A stretch of 64,000 nucleotides of DNA from Kumtagia sp044326205 (lineage in GTDB: Bacteria; Pseudomonadota; Alphaproteobacteria; Rhizobiales; Rhizobiaceae): contig NZ_JBIRCY010000006.1 of assembly GCF_044326205.1 (NCBI RefSeq), forward strand, positions 62,001 through 126,000, read 5' to 3'. The notes under the pieces were generated by a model that was not told the origin of the DNA, did not search any database, and was given only the letters and a program-made list of their open reading frames with translations. The position numbers and the translations under genes are program-made. Positions 33,182-41,531 of this stretch are shown here, piece after piece (the first letter of the stretch is position 1; each line of letters begins with the position of its first letter).

Positions 33182-34384
33182 TCAGAAAAACGCCTGCAAT
33201 CCCGTCTGCGCGCGGCCCAAAATCAGCGCGTGCACGTCGTGCGCGCCCTCATAGGTGTTGACCGTTTCCAGATTCTGCGCGTGGCGCATGACGTGGTAGC
33301 CGATCTGGATGCCGTTGCCGCCGTGCATGTCCCGGGCCTGGCGGGCGATGTCGAGCGCCTTGCCGCAATTGTTGCGCTTGACGATGGAGATCATTTCGGG
33401 GGCCATTTTGCCCTCGTCCATCAACCTTCCGACGCGCAGCGAGCCCTGGAGACCGAGTGCGATCTCTGTCTGCATGTCGGCGAGCTTCTTCTGGTAAAGC
33501 TGCATGCCGGCCAGCGGCTTTCCGAATTGCTTCCGGTCGAGGCCATATTGGCGCGCCCGGAACCAGCAATCCTCGGCGGCGCCCATCGCGCCCCAGGAAA
33601 TGCCGTAGCGCGCGCGGTTCAGGCAGCCGAACGGCCCCTTCAGACCCGAGACGTTGGGCAACAGCGCATCCTCGCCAACCTCGACGCCCTCCATGACGAT
33701 TTCGCCGGTGATCGAGGCGCGCAGGCTGAGCTTTCCGTCGATCTTCGGCGCCGACAGGCCCTTCATGCCCTTTTCCAGCACAAAACCCTTGATCTGATTG
33801 TCGTGCGCGGCCGACTTCGCCCAGACGACGAACACATCGGCGATCGGCGCGTTCGAAATCCACATTTTTCCGCCGGAAATCCGGTAGCCGCCATCGATCT
33901 TCTCGGCGCGGGTCTTCATGCCGCCGGGATCGGAGCCGGCGTCCGGCTCGGTCAGGCCGAAGCAGCCGATCCATTCGCCGCTCGCCAGTTTCGGCAAGTA
34001 TTTCTTGCGCTGAGCCTCCGTGCCGTAGGCATGGATCGGATACATGACCAGCGAAGACTGCACTGACATCATCGAGCGATAGCCCGAATCGACGCGCTCC
34101 ACCTCGCGCGCGACAAGGCCGTAGGAGACGTAGCCGGCGCCGAGCCCGCCATATTCTTCCGGAATGGTGATGCCGAGCAGGCCGGCCTCGCCCATCTCCG
34201 CAAAAATCGCCGGGTCGGTCTTTTCCTCCAGATACGCGGCCTCAACGCGTGGAGCCAGCCTGTCGGCCGCAAACGCCGCCGCCCCATCGCGCAGCATGCG
34301 CTCATCCTCCGAAAGTTGGTCCTCGATGAGGAACGGGTCGTTCCAGACGAACGAAGCGGCGGCGGGCTTGCTCTCGATGTTCAT
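33182..34384 (-). CDS. gcdH: Glutaryl-CoA dehydrogenase
   Basis: Acyl-CoA dehydrogenase that oxidises and decarboxylates glutaryl-CoA to crotonyl-CoA in lysine and tryptophan breakdown. 400 residues. 'FGLTEPDAGSDPGG' is the FAD/substrate signature, and the catalytic Glu lies in 'TVNTYEGAHDVHAL', the form typical of GcdH rather than short-chain acyl-CoA dehydrogenases. Start ATG 34382-34384. Stands alone between convergent and divergent neighbours. Confidence 0.9.
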   Translation of the reverse strand: MNIESKPAAASFVWNDPFLIEDQLSEDERMLRDGAAAFAADRLAPRVEAAYLEEKTDPAIFAEMGEAGLLGITIPEEYGGLGAGYVSYGLVAREVERVDSGYRSMMSVQSSLVMYPIHAYGTEAQRKKYLPKLASGEWIGCFGLTEPDAGSDPGGMKTRAEKIDGGYRISGGKMWISNAPIADVFVVWAKSAAHDNQIKGFVLEKGMKGLSAPKIDGKLSLRASITGEIVMEGVEVGEDALLPNVSGLKGPFGCLNRARYGISWGAMGAAEDCWFRARQYGLDRKQFGKPLAGMQLYQKKLADMQTEIALGLQGSLRVGRLMDEGKMAPEMISIVKRNNCGKALDIARQARDMHGGNGIQIGYHVMRHAQNLETVNTYEGAHDVHALILGRAQTGLQAFF

Positions 34385-34642
34385 GTCAAAATCCAGTCCT
34401 TGTTCTTCGCGCCGATTTTAGAGCGGAAAGTGCCGCCGGTCGAAGCCTTTCTGATTGCCGGCGTCAAGGGCGAAAAGAGCCTATGTGCTATGGCACGATC
34501 CCGCCCGTTCGAAGGGCAGCGATTGTGTTTGGCAGCGCGGATGCCCGGGCGCATAATCCCACCGATCCGAGAAGGAGCAGGTAATGGGGTAGGCGATCTG
34601 CAACAACAGGAACCGGCCGCTCCGGTCTTCTCGACCCCGCCG

Positions 34643-35299
34643 ATGCCGGCAACGTCGTCGGAGTACATCACGGCGCTCGCGCACTATCACCGCGCGGAAA
34701 TCGCCCGCATGGCGGGCTGGCGCGACCGCATAGACCGCACCACCAACTGGGCGATAACCGGCGGCGGCGCGATGCTGTCGGTATCGCTGTCGTCGGCCTC
34801 CGCGCATCACGGCGTGCTGCTGTTCACCATGCTGCTGGTTCTGCTATTCCTGATCATCGAAGCCAGGCGCTACCGCTTCTTCGACGTCTACCGCGCCCGC
34901 GTGCGCCTCGTCGAACGAAACTATTTCTCGCCGCTGTTCTCATCGGGCAAGCCGGTCGATCCCGGCTGGGCTGGCGCGCTGGGCAGAAGTCTCGACAGCC
35001 CGAAGTTCATGATCAGCCTTCACAGCGCCATGTCGCGGCGGCTGCGGCGGAATTATTTCTGGATCTTTCTGATGATCCTGCTCGCCTGGGTGCTCAAACT
35101 GTCGACGCCGAAACTGCAGGAGGTCGAAACCAGTCGCCACGTGGTCGCTTCGCTGCGCGAGATGATCGACAATGCTGCTTTGGGTTTCCTGCCCGGCTGG
35201 TTGGTGGTGGCAGTGGTCGCGGTCTTTTATGCCTGGCTGGTTTACACGGCCTTCCTTCAGCCTGCGCCCTTGCCGAGCGACGGAGACGTGCATGTGTGA
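34643..35299 (+). CDS. DUF2270 family membrane protein (start uncertain)
   Basis: 219 residues from the ATG 34643 (MPATSSEYITALAHYHRAEI). Conserved region 'GWRDRIDRTTNWAI', then membrane segments at about 45-75, 150-168 and 185-205. Function unknown. No ribosome binding site precedes this ATG. A well-placed AAGGAG followed by ATG occurs at 34584 but is one base out of frame and hits a stop after GGG; with one extra G there it would give a 239-residue protein reading through. So either the true gene has a start-proximal frameshift or the shorter start is used. No evident operon partner. Confidence 0.7.
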   Translation: MPATSSEYITALAHYHRAEIARMAGWRDRIDRTTNWAITGGGAMLSVSLSSASAHHGVLLFTMLLVLLFLIIEARRYRFFDVYRARVRLVERNYFSPLFSSGKPVDPGWAGALGRSLDSPKFMISLHSAMSRRLRRNYFWIFLMILLAWVLKLSTPKLQEVETSRHVVASLREMIDNAALGFLPGWLVVAVVAVFYAWLVYTAFLQPAPLPSDGDVHV

Positions 35300-35459
35300 C
35301 GGCGGTCCGAAGCCGGGCTTTTTCAGGCGGCCGGACTGACGTCGGTGAAGTGGATCATCATGCATGCTCGTGGCCGGCAAGGCTGGGGGGCGGGATCAGT
35401 GATCATCGGCTTTCGATCCATCGGCCAAACCGTTATGTGGGCACCAAATGGAGCCGACC

Positions 35460-35921
35460 ATGACCGAAACCGACAGACTCACGCTACTCGGAGCCAAGGC
35501 GTTCATCCCCGCCTCCCCTGAAGAAGCGCGCCTCGAGATCGTGCCGTTTCAGCGCGGCGACGGGCCGCCCGCAATCGTGCGCTTCACCTGTCCCGAATTC
35601 ACATCGCTCTGCCCCGTCACCGGCCAGCCCGACTTCGCTCACATCGTTATCGACTACGCGCCGGACACTCTTCTGGTCGAGTCAAAATCGCTGAAACTGT
35701 TCATGACGTCGTTCCGCAACCATGGCGCCTTTCACGAGGAATGTACGGTGATGATCGGCAGGCGCCTGATCGAAGCCGCCAAACCCCTTTGGCTTCGCAT
35801 CGCGGGTTACTGGTATCCGCGCGGCGGCATTCCCATCGACGTCTTCTGGCAGACTGGCGCGCCGCCGGATGGGGCCTGGCTGCCTGACTCCGGCGTGTTG
35901 CCCTATCGCGGCAGGGGCTGA
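35460..35921 (+). CDS. queF: 7-cyano-7-deazaguanine (preQ0) reductase, QueF
   Basis: NADPH-dependent reduction of preQ0 to preQ1 in queuosine tRNA biosynthesis. 153 residues, the short unimodular type. Catalytic Cys in 'FTSLCPVTGQPDF' and the family signature 'LVESKSLKLF' are present, with 'HEEC' downstream. Start at the ATG 35460-35462 (MTETDRLTLL), with GGAG seven bases upstream; an ATG twelve bases earlier overlaps that site. No preQ1 riboswitch-like structure is visible upstream. Convergent with the superoxide dismutase gene. Confidence 0.94.
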   Translation: MTETDRLTLLGAKAFIPASPEEARLEIVPFQRGDGPPAIVRFTCPEFTSLCPVTGQPDFAHIVIDYAPDTLLVESKSLKLFMTSFRNHGAFHEECTVMIGRRLIEAAKPLWLRIAGYWYPRGGIPIDVFWQTGAPPDGAWLPDSGVLPYRGRG

Positions 35922-35945
35922 TCCTGTCTCTCACGGCGGGTGAAC

Positions 35946-36623
35946 TTACCCTGCCATTTTCTCCCCGGCCGCCTGCCAGTTCACTAGCTCGGACAGAACC
36001 GCGGCAATATGTTCCGCCTTGCGGTTCTCATAATCGAGATAGTAGGCGTGCTCCCAGACATCGATGCCGACCAGCGGCTTCAAGCCGTCCTGTAGCGGAT
36101 TGTTGGCGTCCTGATAACCTTTCAGGACGAGCTTGCCCTGGCCCGCGGAAAGCCAGACCCAGCCGGTGCCGAAGACGTTGTCCGCCTCCTTGCCGAACGC
36201 CTCGAACAAGCCCTTGTCACCGCCAAAGTCGCGTTCCACCGCCTCCGCGAACGCGCCCGAGGGCTTTTCGGGGCCGCCCTTGAACTGCTCCCAGTAGAAC
36301 ACATGGTTCCAGGCCTGCGCCGCCTGGTTGAAGATCTTGTCCTGGCCGTCCTTCTTCGCGGCGACAACCACCGCCTCCAATTCCATGTCGGCATAGGGCG
36401 TACCCGGCGCCAACTGGTTGAGCTTGTCGAAGTAGCCCTTGTGATGCTTGCCGTAATGCAGGCCGACGGTGCGCGCGGAAATCTGCGGCGCCAGCGCGTC
36501 CTCGCCATAAGGCAGCGGCGGCTGCACGAACGGTGCGGCGGCGCGCAGGATGGACGGACGCGCGGTTGCCGCCAAGGCGGCGCCGGCCGCCAGAGCAAGT
36601 GTGGTGCGGCGCGATACGATCAT
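35946..36623 (-). CDS. Exported Fe-type superoxide dismutase
   Basis: 225 residues. Dismutates superoxide to oxygen and hydrogen peroxide. Metal ligands: His in 'GLHYGKHHKGYF', His in 'AQAWNHVFYWEQ', and Asp and His in 'IDVWEHAYYLDYENRK'. The 'NQAAQAWNH' stretch, with Gln in the second-sphere position, resembles iron enzymes such as E. coli SodB. Unlike cytoplasmic homologues it begins with an Arg-Arg signal ('VSRRTTLALAAGAALA', cleavage near residues 28-30), so it is predicted periplasmic by Tat or Sec. ATG 36621-36623. It may be the only SOD of its class or an extra copy; that cannot be told here. Confidence 0.9.
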   Translation of the reverse strand: MIVSRRTTLALAAGAALAATARPSILRAAAPFVQPPLPYGEDALAPQISARTVGLHYGKHHKGYFDKLNQLAPGTPYADMELEAVVVAAKKDGQDKIFNQAAQAWNHVFYWEQFKGGPEKPSGAFAEAVERDFGGDKGLFEAFGKEADNVFGTGWVWLSAGQGKLVLKGYQDANNPLQDGLKPLVGIDVWEHAYYLDYENRKAEHIAAVLSELVNWQAAGEKMAG

Positions 36624-36756
36624 CGGATGTCTCCTCGTTTGGCGGGGTCTGCCTGCTGCCCCAACCTCTTATCCGGGGATCGGTTCCCGCAGAAGCCTGG
36701 CCGGCCGCGTTCGCAATTTTGTGACCGGCGGGGAGAGCGCGGTTCAGCAAGCACCC

Positions 36757-37209
36757 TCATTCGCAGTGATACTGGCTCAGCGCCCACTCGCCGGTGATCG
36801 ACAGAATGTCGGCGACCTTCCATGCATCGCCCACCTTTCTCAGCTGCCATTGCAATCGATGCGGCGCTCCCGCCGCCACGAAGGCGACTGTGACCTTCGC
36901 TTGGTCACCCTTCACCGTCTCCAGCGACTTCAGCGTCTTGCCGATCTCATCGGCGCCGGTCTCGACATTGTCCAGCGGCATGTTCGGATCGAGGCAATCG
37001 CCCTCGCCCGCCTTATGCAGCCGCTCGTTGCCGTCGAACACCGCCCTCGCCGGATCGACGAACCGGCCCCGCTCCGCCGGATCGAGTTCCAGGCCGACAT
37101 GATCGTAGAAAGCCATCACCGCCTCGGTCGGCGTACCGGCGAGCGCCGATGCAGGTACGACGATGCACAAGGCCGCGACGGAGCTTCCTACGATTCGGCC
37201 GGTCAACAT
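36757..37209 (-). CDS. Small secreted protein, DUF3828-like
   Basis: 150 residues beginning MLTGRIVGSS with a clear signal peptide ending at 'ASALAGTP', then 'EAVMAFYDHVGLELD' and a C-terminal 'RKVGDAWKVADILS'. GGGAGG lies upstream of the ATG 37207-37209. It is a paralogue of the broken gene immediately upstream (shared 'KKVGDAWKISDI'-type C terminus, 'FVD.AR..F' and 'LSQ..C' ending). The family name is from memory of DUF3828-type secreted proteins and is tentative; function unknown. Confidence 0.72.
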   Translation of the reverse strand: MLTGRIVGSSVAALCIVVPASALAGTPTEAVMAFYDHVGLELDPAERGRFVDPARAVFDGNERLHKAGEGDCLDPNMPLDNVETGADEIGKTLKSLETVKGDQAKVTVAFVAAGAPHRLQWQLRKVGDAWKVADILSITGEWALSQYHCE

Positions 37210-37685
37210 GCCGCAACCTCCCTGCTGCGGGGTCGTGCAGTCGAATTGGCTGAGTTTCCAGTCGCTCTTCGGCGCGGCGATATCGGAAATCTTCCAGGCA
37301 TCGCCGACCTTCTTCAGCGTCCAGACGACCTCTCTCCGGCTCTCGGCTTCGCCGGGAAAAAGGTTGAAGCTCGCCGTCACCATGGCATCGTCTCCGAAAC
37401 CTTTTCGTCGAGCTTCAGCGTGCGCGCCACCTCGGCATCGTCGAGATCCTGCGCGTCGACAGGCAGCGCAAAATCGATGCAGCCAATTTCGCCGCCATTG
37501 CTGGAAAGCGTATCGTTCTCCTGGAATTTCGTTCGCGCCGAATCGACGAAGCGGTCGCGGAATTCCGGATCGCCCGGAGAACCGACCGGTTCGTAAAAGA
37601 ACTTCACGGCGTCGGCTGCGGGGCCGGCAAGCGCCGGTACGGCGGCGATGAAGAATGCGGCGGCCGCCAAGGCAATCCTGATCAT
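37210..37685 (-). pseudogene. Frameshifted paralogue of the downstream secreted protein
   Basis: Starts at the ATG 37683-37685 (MIRIALAAAAFFIAAVPALA) with GGAGAGG upstream and a signal peptide, and reads 'AVKFFYEPVGS' and 'RFVDSARTKF'. It then stops at 37377 because one base appears to be missing near 37390. The next frame continues the same fold ('MVTASFNLFPGEAE', 'KKVGDAWKISDIAAPKSDW', 'LSQFDC') but meets no stop before the next gene's ATG, so the restored frame fuses into it. Either a real decay/fusion of tandem duplicates or sequencing error. Confidence 0.62.
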
Positions 37686-37812
37686 GAACACCCTCTCCGG
37701 TCGTGACGGCAATACCAAGCATCCGCAACCGCGGCTTTTTTCCGTGCGCCGAAATCCTGAACCGCCACGACGATCTTCTGGTCGACCTGGGCGCCTGGCA
37801 CTCTCATTGGCA

Positions 37813-38127
37813 TCACTTCACATAGCCGGAACGCACCTTCTTCGCCTGCTCCTCGAAGATCAACGCGCAGCCTTCCTGGTCGGCGGCAGACTGGAAGCCC
37901 GTCATCACCTTGCGCGCGCAGGAGAAGATCGATGGCGGCGGGATGGCAAAATCGTCGATGCAGAGGTTCTCGATCAGCGCACCGCCACTGCCGTCCAGCA
38001 TCCAGTTGATGCAACGGCGAAAGAGCGGATCGTCGAATAGCGCCGCGCGCCGGTCCGCAGCGTCTGCCATGGACGGGCCCGCGACGAGCAGTGCGTAGAA
38101 GAACAGGCCAAGTCTGGTCGTACGCAT
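37813..38127 (-). CDS. Small secreted protein of unknown function
   Basis: 104 residues with a signal peptide (MRTTRLGLFFYALLVAGPSM, cleavage near 'MADAAD') and four cysteines in the mature part, which points to a periplasmic disulfide-bonded protein. It precedes the two DUF3828-like genes on the same strand, 127 bases upstream of the frameshifted one. No recognised family. Confidence 0.65.
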   Translation of the reverse strand: MRTTRLGLFFYALLVAGPSMADAADRRAALFDDPLFRRCINWMLDGSGGALIENLCIDDFAIPPPSIFSCARKVMTGFQSAADQEGCALIFEEQAKKVRSGYVK

Positions 38128-38352
38128 TGCGGCACTCCGTTGAGCCGCAGGGTAGCGCCGAAATGCCGGAAAAACATACCCGCCTGTTCATCCGACCTCG
38201 CCAAGCCATCAACTGCCCGTGACAAAAGCCTTCAAGGCGGCGCGTAATAGCGGCGTCGCAGCGGCGCAGACGCCATCTCCGCGATCAAATCATGCGGAAC
38301 CGATCATGCCATACCCTGTTCGCCTCGCCTCGAATCCGGATACAATGCCTGC

Positions 38353-40182
38353 ATGCCGATCCGCCACCTCACCGAAACCATGATCAACCAGATCGCCGCA
38401 GGCGAGGTGATCGAACGGCCGGCGAGTGTCGTCAAGGAACTGGTCGAGAACGCCGTGGACGCCGGCGCCAGCCGCGTCGAGATCGCGACCGCCGGCGGCG
38501 GGCTGTCGCTGATCCGCGTCAGCGACGACGGCTCCGGCATCGCGGCGGATGAACTGGAACTCGCCGTGTCGCGCCACTGCACATCGAAGCTCGCCAACGG
38601 CATAGACGACATCCGCACGCTGGGTTTCCGGGGAGAGGCGCTGCCGTCGATCGGCGCCGTGTCGCGGCTCATGATCCGCTCGCGCACCGGCGCCGGCGAG
38701 GCGGCCGAGATTTCGGTGGAGGGCGGCCAGGTCTCCGCCGTGCGGCCGGCCGGCGCCAATCGCGGCACCGCCGTGGAGGTCCGCGACCTGTTCTTTGCCA
38801 CGCCAGCACGCCTCAAATTCATGAAGGGCGAGCGCGCCGAAGCCTCGGCCATCGCCGATGTTGTCAGGCGCATCGCCATCGCCTTCCCGTCGGTGCGTTT
38901 CACCCTGTCCGGCCCGGACCGCTCGACGCTGGATTTCGCTGCGACCGACGACCGGTTGCGTCGCATCGCCCAGGTGATGGGCGCGGAATTCCCGGAGAAC
39001 TCGATCACCATCGACGCCATGCGCGAGGACGTGCGGCTCGACGGCCACGTCTCCATCCCGTCCTTCTCGCGCGCCAACGCTCTCCAGCAATATGTCTATG
39101 TCAACGGGCGGCCAGTGCGCGACCGGCTGATCGCCAGCGCCATCCGCGGCGCCTTCGCAGACACGCTGGCGCGCGACCGGCACGCGGTGGCCGCCCTTTT
39201 CGTGACGCTTGATCCGGCGCTGGTCGACGTCAACGTGCATCCGGCCAAAGCCGATGTGCGCTTCCGCGACCCCGGCCTGGTGCGCGGGCTGATCGTCGGC
39301 GCGATCCGTGAGGCGCTTGCCGGTGCCGGCATCCGCCCGGCCTCAACCGGCGCTTCGGCGATGATGGGCGCTTTTCGATCCGGGCCGACCAGCTACGGCC
39401 ATCCCGGCCCGGCCGGCGGCCACCGCGGTTACAACCCTGCTTTCCGCAGCGGTGGCGGCGGCTCGTTTGACACCGCTCGTTCCTTCCATCGGCCGCTGGA
39501 GGCCGGCTTCGGCGAAGAGGTGCAGGCAGCTTTCGACACCGGCCCGCTCGACAGCGCCGACGTCCGGATAGCGGTCGAGGGGCCTGCCGTCGAGACAACC
39601 GGGCTGAAGCTCGGCGCGGCGCGGGCGCAGGTGCATGAGAACTACATTGTCGCCCAGACCGGCGATTCGCTGGTCATCGTCGACCAGCACGCTGCCCACG
39701 AGCGGCTGATCTACGAAGCCCTGAAGAACGCGCTTGCCAGCCGGCCAATGCCGGCACAATTGCTGCTGCTGCCGGCGATCGTGGACCTGCCCGAGGACGA
39801 CGCCGAGCGGCTTTCGCTGCATGCCGACACGCTGCGACGCTTCGGCCTCGGCATCGAGCGCTTCGGCCCCGGCGCGGTCGCCGTGCGCGAGACGCCGGCC
39901 ATGCTCGGTGAAACCAACATCGAGCAACTCATGCGCGACCTCGCCGACGAGATCGCCGACAACGACACCGTCGACACGCTGAAACAGCGGCTCGACGCCA
40001 TCGCCGCCACCATGGCTTGTCACGGCTCGGTGCGCTCCGGCCGCCGCCTGCTGCCAGACGAGATGAACGCGCTGCTCCGGCAGATGGAATCGACGCCCGG
40101 TTCCGGCACCTGCAACCATGGCCGTCCGACCTATATCGAGCTGAAGCTCACCGACATCGAAAAGCTGTTCGGGCGGCGATGA
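38353..40182 (+). CDS. mutL: DNA mismatch repair protein MutL
   Basis: 609 residues. N-terminal GHL ATPase: 'IAAGEVIERPASVVKELVEN', 'DDGSGI' and 'GFRGEALPSI'. The C-terminal domain carries 'DQHAAHERLIYE', which matches the metal-binding DQHA-x2-E-x4-E endonuclease motif, and 'ACHGSVRSG' and 'CNHGRPT'. So this MutL should nick DNA itself, as expected where no MutH exists. A proline/glycine-rich linker of about 100 residues joins the two halves. ATG at 38353-38355. Confidence 0.96.
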   Translation: MPIRHLTETMINQIAAGEVIERPASVVKELVENAVDAGASRVEIATAGGGLSLIRVSDDGSGIAADELELAVSRHCTSKLANGIDDIRTLGFRGEALPSIGAVSRLMIRSRTGAGEAAEISVEGGQVSAVRPAGANRGTAVEVRDLFFATPARLKFMKGERAEASAIADVVRRIAIAFPSVRFTLSGPDRSTLDFAATDDRLRRIAQVMGAEFPENSITIDAMREDVRLDGHVSIPSFSRANALQQYVYVNGRPVRDRLIASAIRGAFADTLARDRHAVAALFVTLDPALVDVNVHPAKADVRFRDPGLVRGLIVGAIREALAGAGIRPASTGASAMMGAFRSGPTSYGHPGPAGGHRGYNPAFRSGGGGSFDTARSFHRPLEAGFGEEVQAAFDTGPLDSADVRIAVEGPAVETTGLKLGAARAQVHENYIVAQTGDSLVIVDQHAAHERLIYEALKNALASRPMPAQLLLLPAIVDLPEDDAERLSLHADTLRRFGLGIERFGPGAVAVRETPAMLGETNIEQLMRDLADEIADNDTVDTLKQRLDAIAATMACHGSVRSGRRLLPDEMNALLRQMESTPGSGTCNHGRPTYIELKLTDIEKLFGRR

Positions 40183-40276
40183 CCACCGGCCCGGGCGAAA
40201 GTCGGTGACGGCCCGCGCTTGATTTCCCGCCCGTTTTGTGGCGGATGCGGGTCAAGCCCTCCGGTCAGAGCAACAG

Positions 40277-40516
40277 ATGATGAACCGCTTCGAGGGTCCG
40301 GGCGCAAGGGAAGCCGGGATCCGCTACCTCGATGGAGATTTCCAGGTCACCAGCCCTGGGTCTTTCGTGCGCTGCGCGGTCACCGGCGAGCGCATCGCGC
40401 TGGACGAACTCAAATACTGGAGCGTCGCGCGGCAGGAGCCCTATATCGACGCCACGGCGTCGCTGAGGCGCGAGATCGAAGCCGACCCGTCGCTGCGCAG
40501 GCGCGGAGTCAGGTAG
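40277..40516 (+). CDS. DUF2093 family protein
   Basis: 79 residues (MMNRFEGPGA). Conserved 'IRYLDGDFQVTSPGSFVRCA' and 'DELKYWSVARQE' identify the alphaproteobacterial DUF2093 family, of unknown function. Its 3' end overlaps the end of the convergent lpxK by eight bases. The start could be either of two adjacent ATG codons; no strong ribosome binding site is seen. Confidence 0.85.
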   Translation: MMNRFEGPGAREAGIRYLDGDFQVTSPGSFVRCAVTGERIALDELKYWSVARQEPYIDATASLRREIEADPSLRRRGVR

Positions 40517-41531
40517 GCCAGCGCTTCTTCCAGGCCGCCAGCGCATCCCTGACAATCCGCTCCGCCGTTCGATCGTCCTCGAACACCGCGTCGATCTCCA
40601 GAACCTCGACCATGCCGAGAATTTCTGCAGGCAATCCCATCCCCGACAAGCGCGCGGCGTCCTTGGCTGTGGTGACCATTCCAAGGTTCTGACCCTGCGC
40701 CGTATCGGCCAGGCTCTGCAATTCGTCGGCCGCATAGAAATGATGGTCGGGAAAAGGCTGTGCCACCGCCACTTCGGCGCCTGCCTGGCGCAATGTCTCG
40801 AAGAATTTGTCCGGATGGCCGATGCCGGCGAAGGCGAGCATGCGCCGCCCGGCGAAACGCGCGGGGTTGCGCGGCCGCAAGACCGCGCCGAATACCGGCT
40901 TGCCCGCGCCGGGCGCCGCTTGCAGCACAGGATCGGCCGCCGTTCCCTCGCCCATGCGCAGCACCGCGTCGGCGTAGTGCAACTGGTCCGCGACATGCGC
41001 CCGCAACGGGCCGGCGGGAAGGACCTTCCCGTTGCCGATGCCATGGCGCGCATCGACAACCAGCAGCGCGTAGTCGAACAGGATGCGGGCGCTCTGAAAA
41101 CCGTCGTCCATGATGAGGAAATCGCAGCCCTGTGCGGCGAGCATCCGGGCCGCCGCCGCCCGGTCCGGCGACACCGCGACTGGCGCGTGTGCGGCCAGCA
41201 GCAGCGGCTCGTCGCCGACGTCGCGGGCACTGTCAGCAGCCGGATCCACGATCCGCGGAGCAGATGAACTGCCGCCATGGCCGCGTGACAGGAAGCCGGG
41301 CTTTCGGCCCATTTCGGCAGCCTGCTTGGCCAAGGCAATCGCCACCGGCGTCTTGCCCGAACCGCCAACCGTAAAATTGCCGACGCACAGCACCGGCAGG
41401 TCGACAGGCTCCCGCGGTGCAGTGACCAGCCGGCGGCGCGCCACCGCACCATAAATCGCCGAGACGGGAGAGAGCGCCCACGCCTGCCAGCCCGGCGGCC
41501 GCCACCAGAAGCGAGGGGCGTCCAGAGACAA
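40509..41531 (-). CDS. lpxK: Tetraacyldisaccharide 4'-kinase
   Basis: Inner-membrane kinase that phosphorylates the 4' position of the lipid A disaccharide precursor to give lipid IVA. 340 residues. The P-loop is 'VGNFTVGGSGKTP'; the N terminus 'PRFWWRPPGWQAWALSP' is the family's membrane anchor. The start codon is TTG (41529-41531), immediately after the waaA stop, so translation is probably coupled. Last gene of the DUF4170 - acyltransferase - waaA - lpxK run. Confidence 0.94.
   Translation of the reverse strand: MSLDAPRFWWRPPGWQAWALSPVSAIYGAVARRRLVTAPREPVDLPVLCVGNFTVGGSGKTPVAIALAKQAAEMGRKPGFLSRGHGGSSSAPRIVDPAADSARDVGDEPLLLAAHAPVAVSPDRAAAARMLAAQGCDFLIMDDGFQSARILFDYALLVVDARHGIGNGKVLPAGPLRAHVADQLHYADAVLRMGEGTAADPVLQAAPGAGKPVFGAVLRPRNPARFAGRRMLAFAGIGHPDKFFETLRQAGAEVAVAQPFPDHHFYAADELQSLADTAQGQNLGMVTTAKDAARLSGMGLPAEILGMVEVLEIDAVFEDDRTAERIVRDALAAWKKRWPT

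Noticed and set aside
35300..35459. preQ1 riboswitch upstream of queF
   Set aside because: No stem followed by an A-rich tail pairing with the ribosome site could be found by eye.
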